From NCBI GenBank assembly GCA_003184365.1, contig NKYR01000069.1, positions 125,959 to 189,958 on the forward strand: DNA of 64,000 nt, written 5' to 3'. Positions 11,521 through 22,801 of this stretch are shown one piece after another. The stretch comes from Evernia prunastri (Eukaryota; Ascomycota; Lecanoromycetes; Lecanorales; Parmeliaceae). Made by a program: the position numbers and the translations under genes. The notes beneath the pieces are model-generated. The model did not search any database and was not told the origin of the DNA. It was given only the letters and a program-made list of their open reading frames with translations. Positions within the stretch are counted from its first letter, which is position 1. Every line of letters starts with the position of its first letter.

Positions 11521-12336
11521 ATGGGAGATCCCTACCGTCAAAACCCCGCCTACGACTACCCCACCACAACCACCACATCCAGCCACGCCGCCTACAACCC
11601 CACCCACTACGCCCCTCCACCCGCCGACTCATACGCCAACGCCCTCACCACCCGCCACGGCTCCACCTCGAGCACCTACTACCCCTCGCAATCCAACATG
11701 CAACTCTCGCAATCCTCCCACCGCCCCACCTCCTCCGACTACCTCGACCCGGACCGCCCCCGCAGCGGCCACCGGCACTCTCGCAAAAGCCGCGACCACT
11801 CGCGCCACGGCCGCGACGAATACGACGACGACGAGGACGACGACCGCCACCACCGCCGCTCCAAAAGCCGCTCCAAGAGCCGCGGCGCCGAATGGGGCGC
11901 CACGCTCGCCGGGGCCGCTGCGGGCGGCCTGCTCGGGCACAAAGCGGGCCACGGCGGCAACATGGGGACTGTGGGGGGCATCATCGCGGGGGCGGTGGGT
12001 GCGCACGAGTTGGAGCGCGAGTATGAGAAGCGCCGGGAGAAGAAGCACAATAATAGGCTCGAGGATCCATATGTGGATGAGCGGCGGCTGAGGCCGGGGA
12101 ACCATCATCGGAGGAGGCGGTCGAGTGGGGGCGGGTTGATTGAGGGGGTGAAGGAGAAGGTGGAGGGGTTGCTGAATCCGGATGCGGCGGGGAAGGAGAA
12201 GAGGAGGGCTAGGAGCCATGTTTCTTCTTATTCGTCGAGGAGGGGCGGGGGGGAGTATAGCGATGGGGAGGATGAGGGGAGGTATGAGGGGAGGGGGGGA
12301 GGAGGGGGGAGGAGGGGGCGGGATGAGTACTATTGA
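11521..12336 (+). CDS. Glycine-zipper protein with charged disordered flanks, 271 aa
   Basis: A single exon starts at ATG (accATGg). The first 120 residues are Tyr/Pro/Ser/Thr-rich, then His/Arg/Asp-rich. Residues about 122-162 carry a small-residue hairpin (GATLAGAAAGGLLGHKAG, then TVGGIIAGAVGAHELE), the pattern of glycine-zipper 2TM domains that pack or insert in membranes. The C-terminus is basic and Gly-rich (RRGRDEYY end). Similar proteins of unknown function are widespread in Pezizomycotina. The coding strand is C-rich in the first half and G-rich in the second, with codons ending mostly in C and then mostly in G. Function is unknown. Confidence 0.8.
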   Translation: MGDPYRQNPAYDYPTTTTTSSHAAYNPTHYAPPPADSYANALTTRHGSTSSTYYPSQSNMQLSQSSHRPTSSDYLDPDRPRSGHRHSRKSRDHSRHGRDEYDDDEDDDRHHRRSKSRSKSRGAEWGATLAGAAAGGLLGHKAGHGGNMGTVGGIIAGAVGAHELEREYEKRREKKHNNRLEDPYVDERRLRPGNHHRRRRSSGGGLIEGVKEKVEGLLNPDAAGKEKRRARSHVSSYSSRRGGGEYSDGEDEGRYEGRGGGGGRRGRDEYY

Positions 12337-13395
12337 GGGTGGGGAACATTCGGTGGAGATGGATTTTTGGGAGGTTAATGGGTGGGAATGGGTGGAGCTT
12401 GCGATTATGATGATGATAATGTATTATGACACGACTTTTTCCATATAAGTAGTATAGTATCAAAGATGATGATGATAATCCCTAGCGACCATCTCTATGT
12501 CCCCTTCACTAGGCTTATGGGTTAAAGTTCGTGACTACTTCACCTGTCCACATTTCTTTCTTCTCCCCTCCCCTCCTGTCTCCTCATCACTCTCTTCTTC
12601 CTCATCTCTTCTACTCTCTTCTCTTCCCCTCTTTTCTCTCGTTTCACTTCCTTCTCGTCTATCCTCTTCTCTCCTCCTCTTCCTCTGCTCTTCTCTTCTT
12701 CTCTCCCCTCTCTATCGTCCTTTTTTCCCTCCACCCTCCACTCTTCACCCTTTATTCCTCTCTCCATCTCGCGAAAACCCAAAATTCAGACTCCTGCTAT
12801 ACTATTTAAATATCCGAGGAAACGCAGTACGCCAGCTCAAGAGCAACAATCTTCTAGAGTACCCTGACCTGCCCTGCCATCGAGCTACATACGGCCGCTC
12901 TTGGAACTGACAGTGTTCTGTAAGTTGACCATGTGGGGTGATAAGGACGTTGGCAAGAGGGGATCGCGCCTATCTTTGTCGGTTTCTAAAATCACATCTC
13001 CTCATCAACTATCCCTCCTTTGCTTTGCTATTGTCGAGTTCAAGTTGTTTTCGATACGATAGGCGTCAGAATCTTCGTGTGCCTTTGTGGGGCACATCAT
13101 GAGCACGCCACGGGCGGACTGGCTGATGCAAAGCTGTGTGTGACGTGGTCATGTGGTGATACTGGAGTCCGAGTTTGGCGTTCAAGTAATCGACGACATT
13201 TAACGTATTTAGGAGCCATTCAATGGCCACAAGATCCTGGTCAGTAGGTAGGGCTGCATCCATCAAGCTCCGAACTGCTTACAGCATGTACACCCTCAAT
13301 AAGGCTACGAAGCCGCCAGCAGGATCTACGTTTGGAGTCACCCCACCTCCAGCCTACTACATTTCCAGTCAAACACAACACACGCATTGACCACA
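12337..13395. other. intergenic with long pyrimidine tract
   Basis: About 12540-12770 on the plus strand is nearly all C and T (TCTTC/TCCTC runs), an extreme strand asymmetry. ATG/GAT trinucleotide runs lie at about 12405-12475. Frames over the tract are low-complexity artefacts. The tract lies roughly 600 bases upstream of the next plus-strand start and may be promoter or leader sequence. Confidence 0.5.
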
Positions 13396-15441
13396 ATGTC
13401 CATCGCTCCGCCTACCTTGCAATGGTCCCTTGACTCAACAGCCAGTACGACTTTCTCCGTCGCCAGAAATGTAATCCGTGCAGCAACGACCGACAACGTG
13501 CAAGCTCTGGCCCTCATCGCGTGTGAGAAGTTTGGGGCAACGCTTGCGATGTGCGAAGAGACCAATAAAAAGATCGAAGACCTCATCATCAAAGTCGCCG
13601 GACCTAAGTTCGTAAGGTTCATGAGTGCGCAGATTGGGTATTCTGCAAGTGATTCCGCGACTCAGCTATCTAAAAGCCTTGCCGGAATCCAATTTCTCGG
13701 ACTGGCGGCTACTTTCGGATCTATGAGTACGTTCGAGGGAGCGGATGCACTCAGGATGTTGTTGATGGCTTCTGCTTCCGATAAGACCTTACTTCCAACT
13801 GTAAGACAGTTAAAGAATCAATTGGGGGTGATGGAGCATAGACTCAACCGATCAGGTTTCACCGACAACTTGGTGGGCTATCAAATATTACTTCACGGTG
13901 CTCTTAATGAATTAGGCAATCGACTGGAGGCATGGGCAGAAGACAAACAGTATCTACTCAGGCGATGTCCGGGACCTGATGGTGTCGCAAAGCTGGTCGA
14001 AGCATTTCGCGAGCTCAACCGACTTGGTGAGGCTACCTCTATTACGATTCGAGCCACCTATTGTGCTCCATGGGTGATGGCGTTCACAAGGTGGTGCCTG
14101 GGACAACCACCTGCAACATTTTTGGTAGATGGGAAAGCCTTGCTTGATCAGCCTGCTTCGCGCGTGACACTGTTCATTGACCTCGTCGCAAAGGCAGATG
14201 TTTTCGAGATCACCATCCAGAGAAGCATCGGCAGTCCCGCAGAGTTGTTGAAGTCAGAAGTATCTACAGGTGTTGCCCGTGGCATGATTACTGTAGAAAG
14301 CTTTGGTCGATTAATATGCCAAAATCTTGGCGGACAAAGATCGGACGCATACAGAGCTATATGCCAAGCGCTTCCATATGCACTCAAGCAGTGTTGCTAT
14401 CTCTTACGTTCGACTAAACCAAGGATAAGGACAGAACGTGTAGATGCTAAGATTTGGAACAAATATGAGACGAAATATGGTACTAAGGCCTTTCCACGTG
14501 AATCTACAATATGTAACGTCCTTCAACAATTCCTGAATTCCCCAAACTCAGAGAGCCAACAACATCTACCGAGCTTGGACGAAGGTCACCTCATCCCAGA
14601 CCTGCCTTTGGTACAGCTACAGTTGGGCCATCTTGCTGAAAGCTGTGCGTGTGAGGACTGACAACCGCCCAAAAGCAAAGTCTCTCGTATCTCCAATTTC
14701 TTCAAGCGTCAGAGCTCATCCAAGGCCGCCACAACATCAGGGTTAATGTCAAGGTCAGGGTCTCTTGAGGATTCGCAGTGTAGCAAGACTCGTTTTTTTG
14801 AACAAGTCTCTCTTTGTGCTAGAGAAGTCCTCGCACTATCACTTTTTGAAGGTTCAGATACGCTTCTAGTAGATCTCCAATTTCCCATTGGATATCAGAA
14901 ATCTCACTATGCCATTTCGTCGGATTCCTATAAAACAGTCGCTAAGGCAATAGAATGTATAGTTGTGTCAGGCACGCTCGCAAGCTTCCCCTTTATGGAT
15001 ATCATTCACCAGGCACTTTCCCTTGTCGGACATGATGTATTTCATGATGAGTTCGTTATATCCTGCTCCAAAGGGCAAGCTGTTTACCCCAAAGTCTATG
15101 AAACTAGGGGTATATGTCAGCCTGGATATCTTGTGCTCAGTTGGGCGCCGGGTTTACTGTTCTTCGATGGCGAGGTTTATGACCGGGGCGTCGACCCTGA
15201 AGGCAGCTCGGTGGCAAAAGTTGATTCTGTATCAACGCGATCACCTCGTGCTGTGACTGAGCCGCTCAATCTCGTACCCGAGATGAAGATGGAATGGAAG
15301 GTCGTCCGTCGTGATGGTTACCTCGAGGTTTTTCCTGTTTGTGGGTTATCTATTGGTTCGGCAAATAATGTTTTGCGGAATCTTGACAATAATCTGATAC
15401 TCCGGAAAGTACCTTGGAGTTTGAGTACCGAGTCTACATAA
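13396..15441 (+). CDS. Unrecognised fungal protein, about 650 aa; frame crossed by one TGA
   Basis: An ATG at 13396 opens 421 codons up to a TGA at 14659-14661. The same frame then stays open to 15441. The sequence just after the TGA (PPKSKVSRISNFFKRQSSSK) reads like normal protein, and the downstream 230 codons include MEWKVVRRDGYLEVFPVCG. I interpret this as one gene. One way to remove the TGA is an in-frame intron 14651-14740 (GTGAGG...TCAG, 90 nt) or 14645-14740 (GTGCGT, 96 nt), giving 651 or 649 residues. Otherwise it is an interrupted pseudogene, two genes, or a sequencing error. No domain is recognised. The first half is helical and the second has beta-like alternation. There is no signal peptide or membrane segment. 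Confidence 0.65.
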
Positions 15442-18433
15442 TTAATGATGTCTTACGCGGCGTAACCTTAACGATGGAAAGCATATACGACTTGTACTTC
15501 ATCTCATCGTTCTAGGTATATAATATAACTCTAGAAGCGTAATCCTCGAAAGTCGCGATATAGAGCCGTGACAATGAAGATAACCGTATCGGCCGGTGAG
15601 GGTCTGCACAGGTGTCTACGCTCTGTCATCCGGTTAAGAAGAATGTGTTTCGCTAAAGAAAGAACGTTGGATGCAGTCTCGTAACAATCAATTGCGCCAT
15701 GAAGCGACGCTTTGTTTTGACACTTTTTATTTTACGACCCGAATGCCCCAACTGAGCGAAGATCTGCGACCTATCTTTCATGTGGACGAGGGTCGGTGAC
15801 AGAAATACACCAGTTAGGTAGGTATTTCTGTCAGATGGCTGCATCACCAGGAACTTGCACAGTCACTCCATCTTCTCCCGCAACCCCTTCCTTTGCGCCG
15901 TTGGTAACCGCTGATCTGGGTGCTTCACTTTCTGCGCCTTGATCTCCTGCGCCATCCAATTCTTGTTCCGGTCTATCACTCGCGTGGTCTTCCGGATCAC
16001 CGTCTGTATTTTTGGCATTACTTGGAATGATTATGTCATCTTCATGTCGAGTCGAGTTCGCTTCTTTGACTGTTTTTGGTTTTAGAGAGAAGAACCGCTT
16101 AGCCACTACAACATACACCATTCTTGCAACGCACATTGCTCAGTTACAACATATGAACCATACATACATGTTTACTTGAAAACCACCTGCAGATAAATAC
16201 CAATGTTGCTTTTTAAATTTTTGCTAGAAGAATTCTTCGAGAAGTATCTCATCCGTGAGCACTCTTCAAGGGTAACTCTTCAGAGGATAGACCGATCGCG
16301 TGCATTCATTCATTCATTCTTTTCTTTTCTTTTCTTTTCTTTTCTTTTCGTTTTTCTTTTTTTTTGCAGCGCTGGGATCGCATCCTACTGTCTAACCTAT
16401 TGTCAACCAGATAAATGTTATAAATCTCATCATTCCCTTTTCGCGCTGTGATCATATTTTGCACGACTGAGCCTTTCAAATGGCTGCGATCACAATAAGC
16501 CAGAAGAATTGCCCCCTTTTCCGCGCGTGTTTACAAACTAAGATTCTAACCACGAGGATACGGGCTTCAAAATGAAGGCTTAGCGCTCAAGCCCAGAATA
16601 GTAACTCACTCCACCACAACCATTAACAAAAACCGAGCATTTTTTCACTTCGAGCAATCCTCACCGCCCGCCCCGCCCCGCCTACCCGCCCGCCTGCCGG
16701 ACACACACCCGAACAGGAAATTCCCCTCCTTCCATCCCGATCGAACGACAAGTTGCCCCACTTTCCACACCCGGAAGCGTCAGAAGCACACACTTATTTC
16801 CAAAAGCGCGCGAGACGCGGGACTGTTTTAGGTACACAGATCAGTACTACCTAGCCGCCATCCTGTCGAGCCCCGAAGGCGGGAAAAAGGTCCCCCCCCC
16901 GGGGCCCAACGCAGAGTGCACCAGTGGTGCGAAAAAAAAAACCGCCCCGGCAACTACACTGCACTGCACGGCTTCGAATCTTCCCGCGATGGTGGGGGCT
17001 CCTGACGATCGAGTAACGGCAACGGCGACCGCTATCATCGAGAGTCCCGCTTTTACCAAGGGCGGAGATCGCCGGTTCCCCCCAACGAGAATCATACATA
17101 CTGCGCGAGCTGGCGGTGTCGATCGAGCGCCCCACGCCCTCGGATGCCCAGATACGAATCTTAACGACGGGGACGCGCAAAGCAGGGAAGGGAAGGGAAG
17201 GCGGACGCTTCCATCGTTTGTGTGGGGGGGGCGGGTGGATATGTAACAGTTACAGGCCGGGTTCATAACGAGGCCGCACCTTCACCCCTGTATTGTTTTT
17301 CTCTGCCCCCAGTCCCCAAGTTCTCCCCCTCCTCTCCCGATTTTACGTATATCCTTCACCCTTCCTCCTCTGCGCGTCCTTCAGCGCGTCCTACCCCTCC
17401 GACCCGTCCTACACCTCCTACCCCCTTCTCTCGTCGTCGTCTTCTTCTCCTTCTCTTCTTCTTTCTTTTCTCATTTAACTCTCTCTCTCCTCTCTCTCTC
17501 CTCTTCTCTTCTCTTCTCTTCTCTTCTCTTCTCTTCTCTTCTCTTCCCTTCTTTCTTCTCCCCTTCTTTCTTTCTTTCTTTCCCTTCCTCAGCTCTCCCA
17601 TCTCCACCCCCATCTCCTCCCCCCTTCTCCAGATCCCCCCCCCCTCCCCCTTCCCCCCCACGCAAAATCGCCTTCCTCAAACCCAACCCACGCACAAGCG
17701 TATTCGTACCATATCGTACCAACGTGCCATCGTACACATATGGTTGGCCTACTACCATCTTACCATATAAAATTCTTTTATCATCACCACCGGCAACAGC
17801 ACCCGCAACAGCACCAGCACTTGAGAACTCCTTACACCCCCCCCCCCACACACTCACTTCACCAAAAAAAAAGACCAAAACACCGGAAAAAGGAAGACCA
17901 CAAAAAGAAAGGAAAGGCCGTAGGACATTCTTATCATCAATTAGATCAGATATAGAACGGCTGGCTAGCAAGGTGAGCTTTGGAACGTTCGAGACAGATG
18001 GTGGGGTTTTTTTTCAATGGATGATGGGGATTACCGTCGATGTGTGGTCATAGTAGTGCTTGATGCTGTGGAATAGGGATCTCACTTTCGAAGATAGAAA
18101 AGAAGAGAAAAGAGCGGCTGAGCTGATCATGTTCATTGGTGATAATGTTCATTGGAACAAGTGATCGCTTTCCCATGATCTATCCTCTATCTAAGTTTAT
18201 TTGCTTCATGTTGGAAAAGAATAAATGCAACCAGTCGCACACGGTCCAACGAAAAAGCCATACCACAGCATCCATGAGCACCGTGGGCAGCGGCCGAAGT
18301 CGCCCTTGAACACTCCGGTGTCATTTCCGCATGCAGTCTTCATCTTCGCATCGTCAATGTTCCCTAACGCCTTGACACAAAGAAAGACATGCGAAACTTC
18401 CATGCGGCCGATAACTTTTGAATTTCAACTACT
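15442..18433. other. 3-kb intergenic region rich in simple repeats
   Basis: No gene is supported. A 101-codon minus frame at 15831-16136 is hydrophilic and unrecognised. Visible structure: ATTC and TTTTC runs at about 16303-16365; GC-rich sequence with C and G runs at 16660-17250; an almost pure pyrimidine tract at about 17285-17660, including TCTTC repeats at about 17505-17550; C runs at about 17632 and 17837. A GTGAGC donor-like site at 17971 after the tract hints at an untranslated or non-coding transcript, but nothing convincing follows it. Confidence 0.45.
17285..17660 (+). repeat. pyrimidine-rich tract with TCTTC microsatellite
   Basis: The plus strand is almost only C and T for about 370 bases, with regular TCTTC/TCTCT repeats in the middle and C runs near the end. 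Such tracts are common in fungal promoters and can adopt triplex or slipped structures. Frames through it (Ser/Leu/Pro or Glu/Lys/Arg) are not genes. Confidence 0.7.
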
Positions 18434-21400
18434 CTAATCCTCGTCAGAGAAGACCTCAATACCAGCCTTACGCTTGGCCATCCTGTCCTTCTTCTTCTTT
18501 CTCAGCTCAGCAGAAGACAGCTTAGCCTTCTTCTTGGTTGAATCGATCTTGTTGCCCATGGCGTCGAAGCGTTCTTCTTCTTCGCCGTCCTCCTTTAGAC
18601 GAGGACCCGATCCTTGGCCTGAGACCCAGTTGTGGCCGGAAGGTGTCATTCTGCCGTCCATGACAGCCCAAACCTGAAATGATATTAGCATTCTGTATAA
18701 GGGAGAATATAGTGGACGGGGTAGCTTACCTCTTCGGTCAAATTTTGCGTGAACTCAGCGGAGTGAGTGATGATGATAACACCACCCTCGAAAGATTTAA
18801 GCGCCTTTGACAAGGCTCCCAGGGAGTCACGGTCCAAGTAGTTGGTGGGCTCATCAAGAACGATCAAGTGAGGTCGTTGCCACGAGCAAGCAGCAAGCAC
18901 AACCTTGACACGCTGACCACCAGACAAACCACGCATACGGGAGTGAGACACAAGTTCAGCGTCGAGGCCAAAGTTAGCGCAGTGGGCCTCGATTTCCTTT
19001 CGGACCAATGGGCGGAACTGTCCACTGGCCAAGGCCTCCTTTTGGTCGACTTCAGCAACCATCTTGGAGTGGGAGACAAGGATTTCGGTACGTGGGATCC
19101 AAGCGTTGTCAGCAGTCATCATGGGTGTCCACCTCTCGTTCTTTTGGCCAACGTTCTCGCCAAGAACAAATGAACACTCGTACTCGTAGGAGTTCTTGAA
19201 CTTTCTTCGGGAGTGAATCCCAATGACTCGTCGCTGTGTGCCGTCGATTTTGTAGATCTTGTCCATAGCCTTTTCATCCTCATTGGTGACAATTTTGTTG
19301 GCGCGATCCATCGTCTCGCGATCCTCACCAGTCTGGAATCGCCATTGGATGTATTCTGAAGGTGTCAAGTCAAGGTGATGATCGATGTGGGCGAAGGCAT
19401 GTTGCTTGATGTAGGCAATACGGATGTTCTCGTGGGTGTAAACATCACCGATCGTAGGGATGAGCTCTCCGGTGAGGACGTTGATCAGAGTAGATTTGCC
19501 AGCACCGTTGGGACCAATGACAGCGATGCGTGAGCCAAGAGAACATTGGAAGGTGATGTCCTGGATTTGAGGCTTGCTGGTACCTGGGTATTGGAAGGTC
19601 ATGTTGTTGACACGAACGATGGCCTTGGCCTTAGTCTTGACACCCTCAAGAAAACCTGGTTCAGGGAACTTGAACTCCATCTCAGAGGCACTCAGCTCGT
19701 AGTATGACCGAGCAGATGGGACCTTCTTGACAAATTCGCCAAGGTTGCCACGGTATCTCCTCAGCTTGAAGCGCTCGTAGTGGATGACGTGCTGAATGAC
19801 ATTGTTCAGGAACTTGCTGTCGTGTGAGACAATGATCGATGTGCAGGGCGAGTTAGTCAAGTACTCCTCGAGCCATTTCACGTTCTTTACGTCCAAGTGG
19901 TTTGTGGGTTCGTCCAAGAGCAAGATATCGGGGTCTTCGAAGACGGCACGCGCAAGAGCCAACTTCATCTTCCAACCACCGGAGAGGGCAGTGATCGGGC
20001 CCTCGAATTGCTCCTTAAAGAAACCGAACTCCACGAGCTTGGCTTCGACGGCGGGCTTCTCAATGGTCAGGCCAACCTCACCAAGCTTCTTCATAGTCCA
20101 GCCGATAACGGTTTGCTCGGTATCGGCGGAGTCAAGGTCGTGCTCAACGAAGACGGTCTTCACTTCGTCCTTCTTTGGGAAGCCCTCGACTTGCTCGTTG
20201 TTGATTGCGCGCATGAGGGTGGATTTTCCAGAACCATTGGGACCGAGAAGACCATAGCGTTGTCCGCGTTTGAGACGGAGATGCGTTTGATTCAGCAGGA
20301 TCTTTGCGCCGTAGGCCAAGTTGAATGTGCAATTGCAAAGGTCCTCGCCTTCTTCGTCGTCTTCCTCGTCGTCAGCCTCGTCAACAGCACCTGGAGATGC
20401 GCGCTTTCGAAGAGCATCGGCAATTCCTCTTGCATCTTTGTCGCCAACAATAGCTGTAATGTATGGGAGGGTGTTTTCGGTCCAACTGGTCGAGTCATTG
20501 TCTTTCTCGTCGATCAACTGACCGGCAATGGCTGAGATGTACTCAATCACTGGGCCAAACTTGTGCACAGCATCCTTGTGCGAGGGCTCCAAGATCTGCT
20601 TCAAAACTCCATGAACAGTTGCAACTTCGCCGGCGTGCGACTTCTCTGGGATCTTGCCGTCCTTGACATTACCAACACGGACCAGAGTCTCAAGACCCTG
20701 CTTGGTCTTCTCACGAGCCTCGGGATCAGCCAAGTTATCGTAGTTCTTCTGCATGGCGGGCATGAGCTTTGGCAAGAAAGCAGCCACGATGTTGGGATCT
20801 TCGACAAGCTTGCACATGTTGTCAACGATGACGGCAGCTTTTCGCTTTACGGCCGTCTCGCGTTCAGCCAGACCACGATCCAGGAGAGGAACCATGATAG
20901 CCAGAGTTGGCTCGTGGACGTCTGTGACGAAAGTGGTAGCACCAAGGAGGTGGACAGTCTCGGGGACATTCTCTGGCTTGGCGATACATTTGATGAGTTC
21001 GGGGATGAAGCGGTCGATATCCTTGTTCACAATCAAATTGCAAACTTTCTCCATAGTGCCATACGCAGCTTTCTTGACTTCAGCTTTGGTATCCCACATT
21101 GCTTCTGATACAACTGGAATCAAGTCTGGGACTCGGTATGCCAGTTGTGCGGGGGCGGATTCGACAAGTGCTTCGATGCATTGCAGGCATGACATCTTCT
21201 CGTGCCATTTTTGAGCGGTTCGGATGGAGTGAATGATCGGAGGAAGGATGGCCTTGACACCGTTGGGATTGACGGCTTTCGCTATTGCGAGCGCTGCTGC
21301 TTGAGCGGCAACCTTGACCGGGTTCATCTTATCACCGACAGCTGAGAGCGTTGGTGGGAGGAGCGCAACCAGGTATGGTTCCACATTGGCGGATATCGTG

Positions 21401-21815
21401 GAGTGCTGAGCAATGGCCCGGATGGTGTTCAGGCCACGTTCTCGTGCACCTGCATCTTTCTTGTTGGCGAGTTGCTGCTTCAGAACCGCGACCGCTCTAC
21501 GTAGGCATCATGTCAGCAGAGTCTCAAATTTGCAAAGAGGCGTCCAAATCCTGCGACCGTGGCAAATTTCACGGCGAAAGCGCCTTGTGGTCGTAGAGAA
21601 TGCGGTGGAACTTACTTTGTAGGTGCATCATGCTCCTCAATGTCGCCATTGATGAAAGTAGCGATGTTGCCCGCAGCAGCGCTCGTCTCATCCGCAGTCT
21701 TGGAGATGGTCAGCTTGTTCAGCAGCTCATCGAGCACCTTGACGGATTTCTGGTTCTCGCTCTTCTGAGTAGCGGAATTCGACGGTGCGGCGTCCATGAC
21801 GTCGACGGAGGGCAT
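18434..21815 (-). CDS. TEF3: Translation elongation factor 3 (EF3, ABC-F ATPase)
   Basis: Three exons on the minus strand: 21815-21616, 21496-18730 and 18673-18434, joined by GTAAGT...GTAG (119 nt) and GTAAGC...TCAG (56 nt) introns, give 1068 residues. The N-terminal third is the HEAT-repeat region. ABC domain 1 has Walker [10 protein letters not shown] near 484, signature [14 protein letters not shown] and [11 protein letters not shown] domain 2 has GPNGAGKST near 727, the chromodomain-like insert around [32 protein letters not shown] and DEPTNYLD. The last exon holds the Lys-rich ribosome-binding tail ([20 protein letters not shown]). The family drives deacyl-tRNA release from the ribosomal E site using ATP and is essential in fungi. 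Length and all motifs are intact. Confidence 0.98.
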
Positions 21816-22801
21816 GTTCTGCTGTTGATGGTAGAGAGATGCGAGGAAGGATTTGTGATCAGGAGGCGAAAGGTGTGTGGGTGATGAATGCGGCGTTCAG
21901 CTGATCAGCAGACTCGGGGTGTAGGTGAAAGCCCACGCGGATGCCGCGATCTATGTAGCTCTCGGTCTATGAAGAAACAAATGCGTCTATGGATAAGAAA
22001 GAGGCAGTCTATGAGTGAAGAGTGAAAGAGAGGAGAGGGTGTGGAAAAGGAGAGAGATGTGATGAGGCTGGCGCTTTCTTAAAAGATTTGTGGGACAGGA
22101 ATTTTTTTTGAGGCTAAGCCGAGAACGGTAAGTCAACGATCCGCTGGCAGCACGCCGCGATGTTCTCACCGCCAAACCCGAGTCTAGAATTAATCGAAGG
22201 ACGAGCTTAGTGAATTTGCAGCAATTTCTTCAGGAAGTCTGTAGGTATATTTTAACATATTCTTAGGCTCTATAGATTCGCGCGAGTCTGAGCTACAAAG
22301 TGATACAATTTTCCAAGAGCCACACAAACACAATTTTGTCGAATCCTGAGAGGCAGAATGGTCTTCTAAAGTAGCAGTCACTACAACATATCGGAAAAAA
22401 ATCAAAAATCTCCAGGGGCAGCTATGTTGTAGAGTACTCTAGTATGTCATCAAGCCGGCTTTTGCCACACAGCCCCCGGGAATCTCGAAAGTTCGAAACA
22501 TGAGCCGGCTCATCTCTATTTTAAGGTCTGACCAATCTATGCATCTTAATTAATGATTATTCAGCTTACTACCACTAAAGTATGAGCGCAGCGCAACATC
22601 CATCTCCGCAAAAATATCATTATCCCCGTAATCCCCCACAATTCTATTATAGCTATTTATCGATAGCACACAATACATATCGCTGAAAGGCCCAGCTGCT
22701 GCATATCATACGCTGCCATAGCTGCTGCAAAGCTAAACCCAGGACCAATTGAAAAAGATCTACCGTATCTGTGTCAATCGGTCTCTCAAGAGCACATCCT
22801 C
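21816..22801. other. EF3 upstream region and convergent spacer
   Basis: Bases 21816 to about 22200 are upstream of EF3 and should hold its promoter. The rest, to 22801, is AT-rich with no supported gene and lies between EF3's promoter and the 3' end of the next minus-strand gene. Confidence 0.5.

Noticed and set aside
11629..12219. 196-codon minus-strand frame opposite the glycine-zipper gene
   Set aside because: It is a Pro/Val/Ala artefact of the skewed base composition of the real gene.
15831..16136. 101-codon minus-strand frame as a small gene
   Set aside because: Hydrophilic, low complexity, no recognisable family, and no supporting promoter or splice evidence.
17356..17971. Long minus-strand Glu/Lys/Arg frames and plus-strand Ser/Leu/Pro frames
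   Set aside because: They are translations of the pyrimidine tract and microsatellite, not genes.
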